A stretch of 64,000 nt of DNA from positions 1 to 64,000 of the forward strand of contig JAOSLS010000012.1 of the NCBI GenBank assembly GCA_026419805.1, in the 5' to 3' direction. The notes below the pieces were generated by a model. That model was given only the letters and a program-made list of their open reading frames with translations, searched no databases and had not been told where the DNA came from. A program made the translations under genes and the position numbers. Origin of the DNA: Ceratocystis colombiana. Its lineage: Eukaryota > Ascomycota > Sordariomycetes > Microascales > Ceratocystidaceae. Of this stretch, positions 21,891 through 32,723 are shown one piece after another (position 1 is the first letter of the stretch; the number at the start of each line of letters is the position of its first letter).

Positions 21891-23357
21891 ATGCCTGCCC
21901 AACTCACCGGATTTGGCCTACCAATCCGGCCTGCACCCTCTCGCGAAACTATCCGTGTATCGACCGTCGCTCCCATAAACGTCCCTTCGGTTTCCAAGCC
22001 CCGCACTCACAAACACTCTCGATCTTCATACTCGGAATCATCGCCTCTTGTTAGCCGGAATAGCTCCCACGCTTTTCGACCCTTCAAACGCCAAATGTCT
22101 ACTCCCGACAAAACCATTGCTGTCATCAATGCCAGTGGCCGCCAGGCAGCCTCGTTGATCCGCAATTGCACTGCTGTTGGCTACTATGTGAGAGCCCAGC
22201 TGCGCAATCTCGAGGGCGTCGTTGCGACCGAGGTTTCCACCAATCCAAATGTCCATTGCATTGTCGGCGAGCTATACACCCGCACCAAACCCACTACCGA
22301 TGCGAATCGTGATGTCACACAAAACGGCCCCATCTCCGGAGTCGGCATCAATCACAACCTCATTGACGATCTATTCCGCGATGTTGAACTGGCCTTCATC
22401 AACACCACCTTCTACGGCGATGAAGTGAATATTGGCAAGGCCATTGTTGATGCTGCCAAGCGCGCTGGCGTCCAGTATCTCGTTTATTCGTCCATGCCCG
22501 ACCATTCTAGCTACAACAAGGACTGGGAGTCCCTCCCTCTTTGGGCCGCCAAGCAAAGAGTCGAAGAGTACATCGTCGAGTCTGGTATTCCCTCCACCTT
22601 TGTCTACACCGGCATCTACAACAACAACTTCACCTCGCTCAAGTACCCCCTCTTCTGCATGGACTTGCAACGCGACGGTTCCTTTGTCTGGCAAGCTCCC
22701 TTCCATCCCAATGTCAAGCTTCCTTGGCTAGACGCTGAACACGATGTTGGGCCTGCTATTCTCCAGGTCTTCAAGGATGGCCCCAAGAAATGGGGCGGCA
22801 AGAGAATTGGGTTAGCCTACGAACTCCTGACTCCCATCGAGGCCTGCCAAGTTTTTTCCAAGGGTGTTGGCCGGCCCGTCAAGTACATTCAAGGGCCTAT
22901 CGAGGTCGAGGTTCCCATCCCTACGGGATACCGCGAGCAACTGGAAGCCCTTGGCCGCTTGTTTAGTCTAGGAAAAGAAGACCCTACCAAGCAGCCGCCT
23001 TACTTTGGCGACGCCGTTCTTGAAAAGACTTGCATCGACCAGTCAATGCAGCTTTGGGAAGGCCCTCGCGGCCTTGAGGAATATGCACGCGAAGTCTTCC
23101 CGCTAGAGGAGCAGGCCAACGGCATGAGATGGATGGATGAAGAAGAGTCTCTATCCAGAGCAACTAGCGCCTTAAATATCAACCGCGCTACTATTCCCTT
23201 GAATGGTGGCAGCAATGGAGGCATTGATGCAGCCATCCAGCCCCCGCCAACTGAGGATGAGGAGCAGGAGGATGACGAGTACTCCGATGAAGACGACGAT
23301 GACGACGGCCTAGTTATGAAGGCGCGCAAGCGGGATGAAGAGCAGTGGCTTGCTTAG
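21891..23357 (+). CDS. nmrA: NmrA, negative regulator of nitrogen metabolite control (488 aa)
   Basis: Single-exon gene. After an Arg/Ser-rich N-terminal extension (1-73) comes an NmrA-like extended SDR fold: beta strand TIAVINASGRQAAS with Asn80-Ala-Ser-Gly-Arg-Gln as the dinucleotide-binding turn, then an AFINTT strand, YSSMPDHSSYNKDW, YTGIYNNNFTSL and LWEGPRGLEEYAREVFPLEE. The catalytic Tyr-Lys pair of true SDR enzymes is not evident. The tail is very acidic (about 462-482). NmrA proteins bind NAD(P)+ and the GATA activator AreA/NIT2 and restrain nitrogen catabolic genes when ammonium or glutamine is present. The length and N-terminal extension match my memory of Neurospora NMR better than Aspergillus NmrA (about 352 aa). 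Preceded by a long pyrimidine-rich leader region. Confidence 0.95.
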   Translation: MPAQLTGFGLPIRPAPSRETIRVSTVAPINVPSVSKPRTHKHSRSSYSESSPLVSRNSSHAFRPFKRQMSTPDKTIAVINASGRQAASLIRNCTAVGYYVRAQLRNLEGVVATEVSTNPNVHCIVGELYTRTKPTTDANRDVTQNGPISGVGINHNLIDDLFRDVELAFINTTFYGDEVNIGKAIVDAAKRAGVQYLVYSSMPDHSSYNKDWESLPLWAAKQRVEEYIVESGIPSTFVYTGIYNNNFTSLKYPLFCMDLQRDGSFVWQAPFHPNVKLPWLDAEHDVGPAILQVFKDGPKKWGGKRIGLAYELLTPIEACQVFSKGVGRPVKYIQGPIEVEVPIPTGYREQLEALGRLFSLGKEDPTKQPPYFGDAVLEKTCIDQSMQLWEGPRGLEEYAREVFPLEEQANGMRWMDEEESLSRATSALNINRATIPLNGGSNGGIDAAIQPPPTEDEEQEDDEYSDEDDDDDGLVMKARKRDEEQWLA

Positions 23358-24368
23358 ACCGTAACTATGGCTCGCATCTGTTGAAGAACCTGTAGTTCTA
23401 CTTGAAGCCCTATCTGCGAAGACCAAGGCACCGCAGTATCTGTAACAAGCCACCCAGGAATGAGTTTCAGTTCTGTTCATGTCTTGGGGGGGTGGTGCCC
23501 TGGGGATGAAAGGGGTCTCGGGCCACGGGTAGTCATGTCATCATAGCCAATATACCCCGTGGAATGAGGCCCCCCCCCCCCCAGTGTGGCACTCTTTGCT
23601 TGAACATGTTTGATGCTGAGCTATGAGAAGGAGGGGTTTTTCCTTTCTCATCTGTGTTCATATTCACGAGTCTTGAGTTTCTCCCACCTCCGTTTGCCTC
23701 TTTCTCTTTCTTCATTTCCCTCACTCAACCTCACCCCCTCCCTTTCTTTGTCTCTTTCACTCATTCATTTTGCTATCCTGGAGTCGTGCATTTGGGTTCT
23801 CTTTTATTTTCGGTTGTTTTTTAATGGTCACTTTCACTGTTTGGTTTCCTTCATCTTAGTCCTTCTTTTCTTTTTCTTCCTCTTTTTTTTTTATTTAAAC
23901 CAAGCGGGATTTTTAACAAAGGCGCCGGTCGGTCACCGGCAAGCAACGAAAAGCAAAAAAGTTGGTTTCGAGGTTTTCTGGTTTTGTTTTTTTGCGTCTT
24001 TATTTCGCTTCTCTCCCAAGTTTCCCTCCATCTTTTGTCCCTCCTCATCTTCAACACCGACATTCATGTACTTTATTTCTCTCTACTTTATTATATTTAC
24101 AGCTCAACGACGAAACGACTTTCATCCTCAAACTACTATGTTGGCGATTTCCATGTCATAAGAATATAGATCAGAAACCCCTACTCCCTCCCTCCTTTAG
24201 ACTAGCCAAGGGCAACTTATTCCTCACTAGGCTCGCTCACTCACCACTTAATACCATTTTATAGAATCATAATAATGTCATGATATATTGAAATATAGCA
24301 ATCATCAAATACGGAGCACAGCCCTAACTTTTTTATTACATTATTTCCCACGGAATTGCTAGCGTCCC
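23358..24368. other. Convergent intergenic region between nmrA and the peptide transporter gene
   Basis: Holds the 3' ends of both genes. A 13-nt C run lies at 23570-23582, and 23640-24110 is T/C-rich on the plus strand. AT-rich sequence near 24250-24350 may hold the polyadenylation signals. No gene recognised; the frame at 23610-24161 is low complexity. Confidence 0.55.
23570..23582. repeat. Poly-C tract, 13 nt
   Basis: Uninterrupted C run in the nmrA 3' flank. Confidence 0.9.
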
Positions 24369-26384
24369 TTAAGCGCTGGCCTTTTCTCTAGGCGGTTCAA
24401 CCGGATTGTCGGCCTTCATGTTGCCCTCGGCCAGCTGGTTCAGTTCATCTTCCTGATCATCCAGATGGCGGAACTGAATCCAGAATAGAATACCAGCAAT
24501 GAAGGAGACAATGCCAACTGAGCCATAGTTCCACACCAGCAGCGGGTCCTCAGATAGCGACACCCACGCCTGACCAATGGCAGCCGAGATAGCGCTCATG
24601 AACAGCGCCACAGCTTGCACCATAGAGCGCATGTTAGCAGGGGCCTTGGAGTAGGCATACTCGAGCGAGGTGATGGAGGCAAAGATCTCGGACAGCGCGA
24701 TCAAAACGTATGCGCCAGATTGGGCCCACACGCTGATATTGGGCTTGGTGTCGCACGTAGACGGGTAGCGGCCGCAGTCGCTCTGGCGGTAAATGTAGTG
24801 CTGCAACACGCACGAGTACACCATGGCTAGCGAACCAGCCATGAAGCCGGCAAAGATCTTGCGGATGGGCGTGAAGCGGATCTTCCAACGGCGCAGGGCA
24901 GGATAGAAGAAAAAGTCGCAGATGGGGATAAAGATGATGAGGGCTAGCGGGTCCAGGTTTGAGACAATCTCATTGGGCAGACCACCAAGCCGCAGCGTAG
25001 CCGCCTGCGAAACCAGATTGTTGTTGAGCTGGTTGTACGTCAGCCAGTAGATAGGGTACCAGCAGAAGACGGAGCAGGCAGAGAAACCACGGCGCAGCTC
25101 ATCAACCCAGACGTCGTCAAACGTCATCCATTGCGGCTTGGTGCCGGGTGCAAACGAGCTAGGCTTTACCTTGTCCCAGAAAGTACCATCATGCATGTTG
25201 CGCCATGTGGCCACGGGGTTCAGCGACCAGCGGCCCTTTTGTGCCAGCAAAAACGTTTTGATTGCGGGACCCAGCACAGAGCCCTCGGGTTCACGCCGCA
25301 CATACCGCTTGCGACCCCATAGCATCACCAGCGGGCATAGCGAGAGCATGATAGTAGGCAGCAAGAAGGCCAGCCAGAAGCCGACATACTTCTCGGCAAA
25401 CGACATAGAAATCTGGCCCAGCAGTGCACCCACGTTGATGAACAGGTAGAACCAGTTATACACGTGCTCGATTGTCAGTGCAGGGTCGACAATCACACGC
25501 TCGCCCGTCTTGGTCGTTTCGACACGCATGTGCTGGTTCGGCAGCTGTTCGACGATCAGCGGCGAAATATTAGGCTTGAAGCCGCCAGTACCAAAGCCAA
25601 TGGTGATTATGGCAACGATCATGGCGGCAAGCGAGCTGTTGGGCTTAGTAATAACGGGGGGCAAGGCAGCGACGATCTAAGATGTCCGGGTGTTAGCGAT
25701 GCTGGTTTGCGCCTGTGTAACGGCAAACCCGCTTGTTATGTGTGTGTGTAACCTGGCAAAACTTACCAGGATAAGATGACCAATCAAGTCAATGCCAAGA
25801 GCCACGGAAATTGTCTTGAAACGACCCCAGTACTTGTCGGCAACCCAAGAGCCAAATAACGGCATAGTGTACTGCCAGAATTGGTTGAAGGTGGTGATGC
25901 CGGTAGACGCGCGCTGGGACATGCCAAGCGCGCCAGGCTGGCCATGCTTGCCGCTAGCTCCAGTGTTGGAGCCCGGGGGGAGAGGCTGCTGGATGAAGTT
26001 TGTGACTAGACGCAGAAGAGCACAAGGAAAAGGTTAGTGCATAAACACTTGGCAGTAGGCGGGAGAAAGTCTTGGCGCTGGAGGAAGACGATGGGTTCTT
26101 GGCAAAACACAACTTCACTTACAGACAATCACGGTTCCGTAGTAGGAGAAGCGCTCGCAAGCCTCGACGATGGCAATGGTGAACAGCGAGAGCGAAACCT
26201 TGTCGGATATACGGCGCAGAGTGGCTAATTCGGCCTCAGTCGGCGAATCCTCGAAAAGACGGCTTTTCACAGAGACGACCTGGAGATCTTTCTTTTCGTT
26301 GGACAAGGTCGCCGTCACGTCCTTCCCGGCGGCACTCGGGTCGGTCAAGGCCATAGCGTGGTCGGGAACATCATTGGTAGCCAT
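24369..26384 (-). CDS. PTR2-like proton-coupled oligopeptide transporter, POT family (602 aa)
   Basis: Three exons on the minus strand: 26384-26123, 26005-25767, 25676-24369. The first exon ends in ERFSYYGT, the POT signature in TM1 region; exon 2 carries FNQFWQYTMPLFGSWVADKYWGR spread over the next helices; exon 3 has GTGGFKPNISPL, the second POT signature, then the remaining helices and a charged tail. Donors are GTAAGT; introns are 117 and 90 nt. Length is normal for fungal Ptr2. These plasma-membrane carriers import di- and tripeptides with protons. The gene is convergent with nmrA, and peptide transporters are commonly nitrogen-regulated, but no regulatory link is shown here. A 22-nt C run lies about 220 nt upstream of the start. 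Confidence 0.95.
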
Positions 26385-26603
26385 AGCGAGCAAATAAAAT
26401 GTGGGCAGGAGGGTGCGGAGTACAGGAGAAGGGGATGGAGGACAGAAAACGTCCGTTTCAGCCTTTGCTTTTTATCTTCGCTTCCTCTGCTAGGACTCCA
26501 AGTGGGGGAAGAAAAGAAGCAGAAAATACGAGAGTGGGCACACAGCAGAAATTATACTCGACTACTTGATATCTGGGTGGGCTATCTCACACTGCTTTAG
26601 TCG

Positions 26604-26625
26604 CCCCCCCCCCCCCCCCCCCCCC
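26604..26625. repeat. Poly-C tract, 22 nt
   Basis: Uninterrupted run of 22 C on the plus strand (G on the sense strand of the transporter gene), within its presumed promoter or leader. Confidence 0.95.
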
Positions 26626-27462
26626 TGTGGCCATGTCTCTTCCGATAAAGACGGTCAAAGATAGTATTCAGGTGGGGATCATGCCCTTGATGCAGCCGAA
26701 CAAAACAGTAGGTTCCTTAGGCGTTGCCTTCTTCATTTTGCCTTGGTCTTCTTCCGTGGGTATGGCAGTTAGTTCAATGGCCTCTTGAAGGACACCAGAC
26801 TAGAGAAGACTAGCCTGCCCGGCTATAGTCTTAGTTAGTTTTCTCTGTTGCTTGTGGAAGCTCGCAAACAATCCCTGCGCAGCGCCTCGGCATTACCCAA
26901 AAAAGCAAAGCCAGATAGCCAGATAAGATATGCCTTGTAAGTTCCTTTGTTGTTTCTGTAACGTTGGATCTGACAGGCTACCTGGTATCTGTGGAACTTG
27001 GACCAGGATTTTGACTTTTTTTCTTTTCCCATTCCTCTTGTCCCTTTTGTTATTCTATCTGCTTATTCCAACTCCTTCGGCTGGTAGATGCTACTAGAGC
27101 GATAAATTTTGATTAGTGCAAATGGGGACGACGTTCACGAAGCGAGCAGCAGGTCAGATAGACCAGACAAAACGTCCAGAACCATGCCCACATATACCCA
27201 CTCCAACAACAACTAGATTGCTCCCCAATCTGCTACTCTTTAGCTTGTCAAAAGTTCCATGGCTTGTGGTGCTCCGTACAAAGGGTCATGGTTAATCTAC
27301 CACCCAACGATTACCACCTCGTCTGGATGCACCATTGAGCGTATCTCGTACCTTTTTAGGAAGGCCACCACCTAAAACAGCCGCACAATCACACCATCGG
27401 CCAGACTCTGGGTAGATCTCTTATCGCCAGGTGCCTTAAGGCTGGTTTGGGTCAGATTTGTG

Positions 27463-27475
27463 ACGTCACGTGCGT
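27463..27475. promoter_or_regulatory. CRE-like palindrome overlapping a CACGTG E-box
   Basis: TGACGTCA immediately followed by CGTG, giving overlapping TGACGTCA and CACGTG elements. Such sites bind bZIP and bHLH factors respectively. Which gene it would serve is unclear. Confidence 0.35.
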
Positions 27476-28135
27476 CCTTGTAGCTGTATTTGTACCTGTA
27501 GCACCACGTTATCTCTAGTGTCAAGGAAAAAGATCAGGAGGAGACAGAAAAGATCATGGGCGCCAGTGAAGAAATAAAGTGAAAAATCGACGTTCTTGGT
27601 TAGTGGTGTCGTGCTCTACCGGAGACCGTCGGAAAAATAGCAAAAGCGCTCTAGCCCCAACAGAACTAGCACCCGGCTGTGGTCTAACTAGCACCCATAT
27701 CACCGAAAATTAACACCCGGCTAAAACACCAGCAAAATCCCGCGATTTCGTGCAGCGTGGAAAACAGCACGACATCAAATCCTAGCACGACCCCCACCTT
27801 CATCGGACCCTTCATTTCCCTCGTTCTTCTCTTCTGCGTTTATTAGATACTATCACTGACATCCGCTAGTCGCAAAAAGGAAGGTGAAAATGGTTGCGTA
27901 TAGGTGGCACAGCACGCGAGCAGATGCTGTCTAAAGCCCAATTATATGTTATTATTATGTTACGGACATGTTGTCACCTATATCTCAAGGCCAGCCCTTC
28001 AGTTTCTGGGAACCTAGACCCGCCTTCCTCTAGAGCCACTATGCCTGATCTATTTGTAATCCCAGATTTCATTATATATCCACGCGTCCACAGACAAGCC
28101 GTTGGCAATTTTCATGGCTGGGGCGTACGCCACGC

Positions 28136-28924
28136 TTAGAATTTGAGCTGCATCAGGTTGCCGATCATCTCGCGGCCGGTAACCCACGAAGTAGTCCACA
28201 GAGTAGGAATGTCCAGTGTCGACGATAGGCCGTCAGCAAAGCCAAAGAAAAGCATGGGCGGGATCCAACCGCGCGCGTACTCCAGTGCGAAGCAATTTCC
28301 TGGCATCTTGTACTGCTTGACAGTGCCGCGGTGCAGGTGATGCACGCTACCAGCTTCATAAACCTCCGGGACAAAGTCGCCGGCGGCATAGGCTTCTTGG
28401 GTGCCCGTGAGGATGTGGAAGTAGTCGTCAGCGGTATGGCGGCCCGTGTGGCCCTCGGTGCCGATCGTAGTGCCGAAGATGATCAAGTACTCAGTGATGC
28501 CTACAAAAATAAGAAAAACCCCAGCTGGTTAGCAAATTCCTAGTTGGCTGGCGCATTGCAAGGTTTGCTTTGTCGACTTACTGGCATGAATGACGTACAT
28601 TCCGCCCATGGCGCCACCAGCATTGTTCAAGAACCACTCCTCGCTCTGGCTGACATAAGGGGCAACCTTTTCATCAGCACGCAGCTCTGCCACAATGTAG
28701 TCGACAATTGCACGAGTGTTGTTTCCATGCTTCTCAATGCCAGCCTTAGCCACGGCATGTAGGTTATCCGGCGAGAAGACATAGAATTTATCCAGGTTAG
28801 CGTCCAGCAGGTAGTACAGCGGCGATAGGAAACCCAGAACAATAGCCAGCATAGCAAGCAGACCGCCGATTCCGGGGCCCTTTGAGGCAGAAGCCTTCGA
28901 GGCAGACGACTTCTTGGAAGCCAT
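28136..28924 (-). CDS. ERG2: C-8 sterol isomerase Erg2 (235 aa)
   Basis: Two exons, 28924-28582 and 28500-28136, with an 81-nt intron. The N-terminus is a Lys/Ser-rich tail and one hydrophobic segment (about 20-40) ending SPLYYLLD. Then come the FYVFSPDNLHAVAK and EEWFLNNAGGAMGGMYVIHAS blocks, and in exon 2 ITEYLIIFGTTIGTEGHTGRH, LTGTQEAY and the Glu-rich C-terminal half of the ERG2/sigma-1 receptor family. The enzyme isomerises fecosterol to episterol (delta-8 to delta-7) in the ER during ergosterol synthesis and is a target of morpholine fungicides. Length is between the yeast and Neurospora proteins. The gene is divergent from CSL4 over 559 bp. Confidence 0.95.
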
Positions 28925-29483
28925 TGTCAGACGAATCGAGATGAAGAAATTAAGCAAGTGAAGAGACAAGAGTAAGAGTAGGAGCAAGAGCAAGAGCAAG
29001 AACAACAGAAAGGCCAGACAGGATTAGGACAACCACACCATGACAAAACTCAGGAGAGGACAGGCTAACACAATAACACATGATTAGCCAATCCGTGAAC
29101 CGCCAGCACACTGCTAACAAAAACGAGTACGACAGCCCGGCCCCCAAGGCTGAATTCTGCCGCGCCTCACCGCCCCAATTCGGCGCGTCTGGCACACTTG
29201 CCAAAAATGTCAACTAGACAAAGGCTGTCTCCCTTGTCCCTAACGCATTAGACGCGTGAGCCGCGGTGATTAGATAAGATTTTTAGCCGCGATAACGAAA
29301 AAGTTGATGGTTTGTTTGGCAGATAAGCTGCACCCCAACTCTGCCTCATATGGCTTGTTCTGTCTGTTTCCAACACCGCCCCTGCCCCCAGCCTTGATAT
29401 CAATACAACAAGCAATACATCTCCTTTCCCTTCCCTTCCGAGTCCGCCCCTCCCCCCGCCCTACAGCCTGGCGTCTTCCCATC
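28925..29483. promoter_or_regulatory. Bidirectional promoter between ERG2 (-) and CSL4 (+)
   Basis: Both start codons flank this 559-bp segment. It holds a CCAAT box in AGCCAATC context at about 29088-29092, an AAGAGC-type purine repeat near 28975-29005 in the ERG2 leader, and a C-rich leader just before CSL4 (29375-29475). No sterol-response motif was recognised with confidence. Confidence 0.6.
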
Positions 29484-30209
29484 ATGTCAGCCGTTCCCGA
29501 AACTGCCATTCCAGGCACCCAGCTTGGCCCTGTATCACACTACAACCCCGGCCCTGGCACATACGTACACAATGGAAATATCGTAGCCTCTGTACTCGGC
29601 CGTGTCTCAGTTCAACAACCGTCGAAGTCGCAGGGCCTGGTGAAGCGGCTCACCAAGCTCAGCGTACTAGCGCAGCCGCACGAGTACCCGACCATTTCAG
29701 TGTTCCGTCACCAGCGGCGGCAGGATCTGCTCCCAGAGGTGGGTAACACGGTGCTGTGCCGGGTCACCCGACTGATGCCCAAGCAGGCCATCGTATCGAT
29801 CCAGCAAGTGCAGACCTCAGTGCTACAGACCGAATGGCAGGGCGTAATCCGCTCGCATGATGTGCGGGCCACAGAGAAGGACAAAGTCAAAATCCATGAA
29901 TCGTTCAAGCCAGGCGATGTAGTGCGCGCGCAAGTAGTAAGTTGTGTGAATCGGGTTATTCCTTTTAGTTGAATGGCGCGGTGGGCTGCCATTTTTCCAT
30001 GGTCCCTAAACGGGTGGGCGTGGCTAACGCAACAACAGATCTCTCTTGGAGACCAAGCAAACTACTACCTTTCGACAGCCTCGAACGAGCTCGGGGTCAT
30101 CATGGCTACCAGTGACGCAGGCAATGACATGGTTCCTATCAGCTGGAAAGAGTACCGCGACCCCGAAACTGGCATCAGTGAACCGCGCAAGGTGGCGAAG
30201 CCGTTCTGA
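29484..30209 (+). CDS. CSL4: Csl4, cap subunit of the RNA exosome (207 aa)
   Basis: Two exons, 29484-29936 and 30039-30209, joined in phase 0 across a 102-nt GTAAGT intron. The N-terminal domain has the PGPGTYVHNGNIVASVLG motif of Csl4. The S1 domain follows (GNTVLCRVTRLMPKQAIVSI; GVIRSHDVRATEKDKV; FKPGDVVRAQVISLGD; YYLSTASNELGVIMATS). It ends with a short acidic tail ending in Lys-Pro-Phe. Csl4 sits on the nine-subunit exosome core and helps guide RNA in 3'-5' decay and processing in nucleus and cytoplasm. Length agrees with the family. The start is the first ATG of the frame with conserved residues beyond it. Confidence 0.95.
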
Positions 30210-32723
30210 ATTCTTGCGGCGACGAGCCCATGATAGACAGAAGCATATAACGCTGTCGTAGCCAACGATGGCTAATGTTTCTTTTTTATTTTTCTGGGGA
30301 CATGGCGTTGCGTCCCAGACGCTGCAGCCCCCTGTGGTTCGGTGCAATTGAGCACATGGCTGTCCATATTTAGGTTATTGATTGCATTGTGTAAAGGGAG
30401 AAGACAAAACACTCGCTTTTCCCGCCATCGACTTTGGCCTTGTTGTACACACCAGTACACTACAAGACAAGGCACACATACACACAAATGTAGACAGACA
30501 CACAAGACATAAGGGCTTCGAAAATAGCTGACACAACTAGGGAGGGCCTCTAGCTCGTGAGATTAGTGCCGCTATGCACTATTCATTTGCAGCTTGAAAT
30601 TTTAAGTGGGAAGGGAGGACCAGGCCTTGCAGGCCAAGGCAATGAAACGGATCTCAAGGCTTACCAGGCCTACCAGGCTTACAGGCGTACAGGCCTATGT
30701 TCCATACATTGCGCCTAAGGGACGGAATGGGGCTTATGGAGCTTGGCGAGCATCGCCTTTAAATTTTCGATGTTGCAAATGTTCGCGTTTATAGAAAGTA
30801 TTCAAAAAAAGGACTTGATAAGATCGTATCGAATCCAATGCATCCCTCGTCTCTTTTTCTCATTTTCCCTCTGTCCATTAGCACAGACGTAGCTGAAGGT
30901 TCCATAGTGGGTTCTAGCATAGAGCACACGCCAATGGACTCATACATTTCTTACGTTATCCACATCGCCAATTATAGGAGGCTGCTAGTATGACAGGGTT
31001 TTTAACTTCTGCCATCGCGAACGCACGCTTTGGGCCTTCATTATCGACCAAGGCTTTATTTGGAGACTGCGCCAGGAGACTCCTCCTCCGCGGAGCAAAG
31101 ATAACTTCAACAACCGTTAGGGTTAGCAGAGAGGAAGGAGTACGACAACAAGGCGAGCTGACGAAAGCTTGTTACGATTTATTTGCAAAGAAAGAGGCTA
31201 AAGCGCTGCAGATTACAAACAATAAAGCAGACGCTAATTTCAAGCTGCAGCTGAGGATAGAAAAAGCCAATGTGCACACAGAACGAAATTGTTTGTGGGT
31301 TAGAGCGCTAAGCTAAACAGGATATAATTTGCAGTATAGAAATAAAAAGAGCGATCAATAAGACGATGAGGTCACTTGAAGGGGGGGGGGGGGGGGGGGG
31401 CAAAGAAAAGAATGACATCAGTTGATTGGCCAGACAGGGAGGCAGGCGGGGTGTTTAAGAGAAAGAGAAGGGACGCGGCGAAAGAAGGGGAAAGAGCCAA
31501 GAGGGAAGTCACCTAGAGCCAAGCCCGCCTTCAGACCGGCGCACGTTGTTTTATTTTATTCTTCGCTGGTTATCTTGTTCTGTTTTCCTCTCATTCTTCA
31601 CTTTTCTCATGGTGTGTTCGTGTCAAGTTGGGTTGGCCATGGCTTTCGCACCTTACTTAAGCCCCGAAGTAATCTATATGCAGGCTAAGGCCAGCACGAC
31701 AAAAATAGAAAATTTCGCACAAGTACATGAGCTTCCCATGCAAGAAGCTTGCGGGCCTGCATGCAACATAAAACACCAGTTACTACATATAGACAATTTG
31801 TTTCTGGTCACGCCGTTCTTTGTCCTTGCGGCCTTGCAGAGCCTTCTTTTGTAGTGTCTCTTAGAGCCTTTGGTCTTGCGCAATGCAAATTTGAGCGCGT
31901 GTGTTGGTGTCTGTGTGTCGTGCTAACCGGCAAATGCAAGTGCAATCCAGGTTCCTGCAGTTGGAAACAACCACGCCCCCCCCCTCCCCCAGGCAAAAGA
32001 AGTCGTTGGAAGGGAAAGAGGTGGAAAATGGAAGGGACGGCCAGAATACATAAGTAACTGCCATGTTTGACGTTTACGGCTTCTTGTTCTGGTCCTTGTT
32101 GCTTCCTCACCCGCTCTTTCCTCTTTTCTTTTCCGTTCTTTCTTTCTGTGCCTCTCTCCTTGCTCTTCCCCCATATTTTTCCATCTTCTTCTATCCATAA
32201 TTTTCCCTGGCCAGAAAGAAAGGCAAAGAAATCAAAAGCAGGAACGAACGAGCACTTGCATTTGTTCTCTTTGAACAACTTGCCTATCTGTTGGGGCTTT
32301 AATTTTATTCTTTTTTTTTCCTTCGTTTTTCGTTTGCTTCAATTTTGTTCGGCTCTTTTTAATCTTTGTTATCTTATTTAATTCTCTCTTCTCGCCTTTG
32401 TCCGCAGTTCGTGCCTCTTTTTTCCCTCTTTTGCACGTTCTTAACTTATTTGCTCGCTGGATTCCAGTTATTGGTAGTTGCTCTGTGCTCTGTATCACGG
32501 GCCCCACTAACCGCCGAATCAATCAACCAGTCAATCTGCTCAATAAGTTTGGTAATATCGCGACTGACCGCGCCATTACGTTTACTGATCCCTTTGGGCT
32601 GTTCTAAGATTTCCTCTTATTCTTCCTCTCTCTCTTTGTTTCTCGTTGATATTCTTCTGGCGGACTACGCAGGCCAACCAATCAACTAACAAACCAAGAA
32701 GAAAAAAAAAAAAACTTGCAAAC
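30210..32723. other. Intergenic region between CSL4 and the Sec2-domain gene
   Basis: About 2.5 kb. Contains imperfect CAGGCTTAC-type repeats (30656-30697), a frame at 30990-31316 with no recognisable features, a 20-nt G run (31381-31400), then T/C-rich DNA from 32060 to 32660 forming the likely leader of the Sec2-domain gene. No supported gene. Confidence 0.5.
31381..31400. repeat. Poly-G tract, 20 nt
   Basis: Uninterrupted G run on the plus strand, about 1.3 kb upstream of the Sec2-domain gene. Confidence 0.95.

Larger units (their letters stand above)
26385..28135. other. Promoter region of the peptide transporter and 3' flank of ERG2
   Basis: No gene found. Contains a 22-nt C run (26604-26625) and two copies of a CACCCGGCT-containing repeat near 27668 and 27712. 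A short stretch near 27460-27475 reads GTGACGTCACGTG, combining a CRE-like palindrome TGACGTCA with CACGTG. These are candidate regulatory sites, untested. Confidence 0.55.

Noticed and set aside
30990..31316. 108-codon ORF starting with ATG
   Set aside because: No recognisable domain, no clear leader or conserved pattern; could be real but cannot be supported from sequence.
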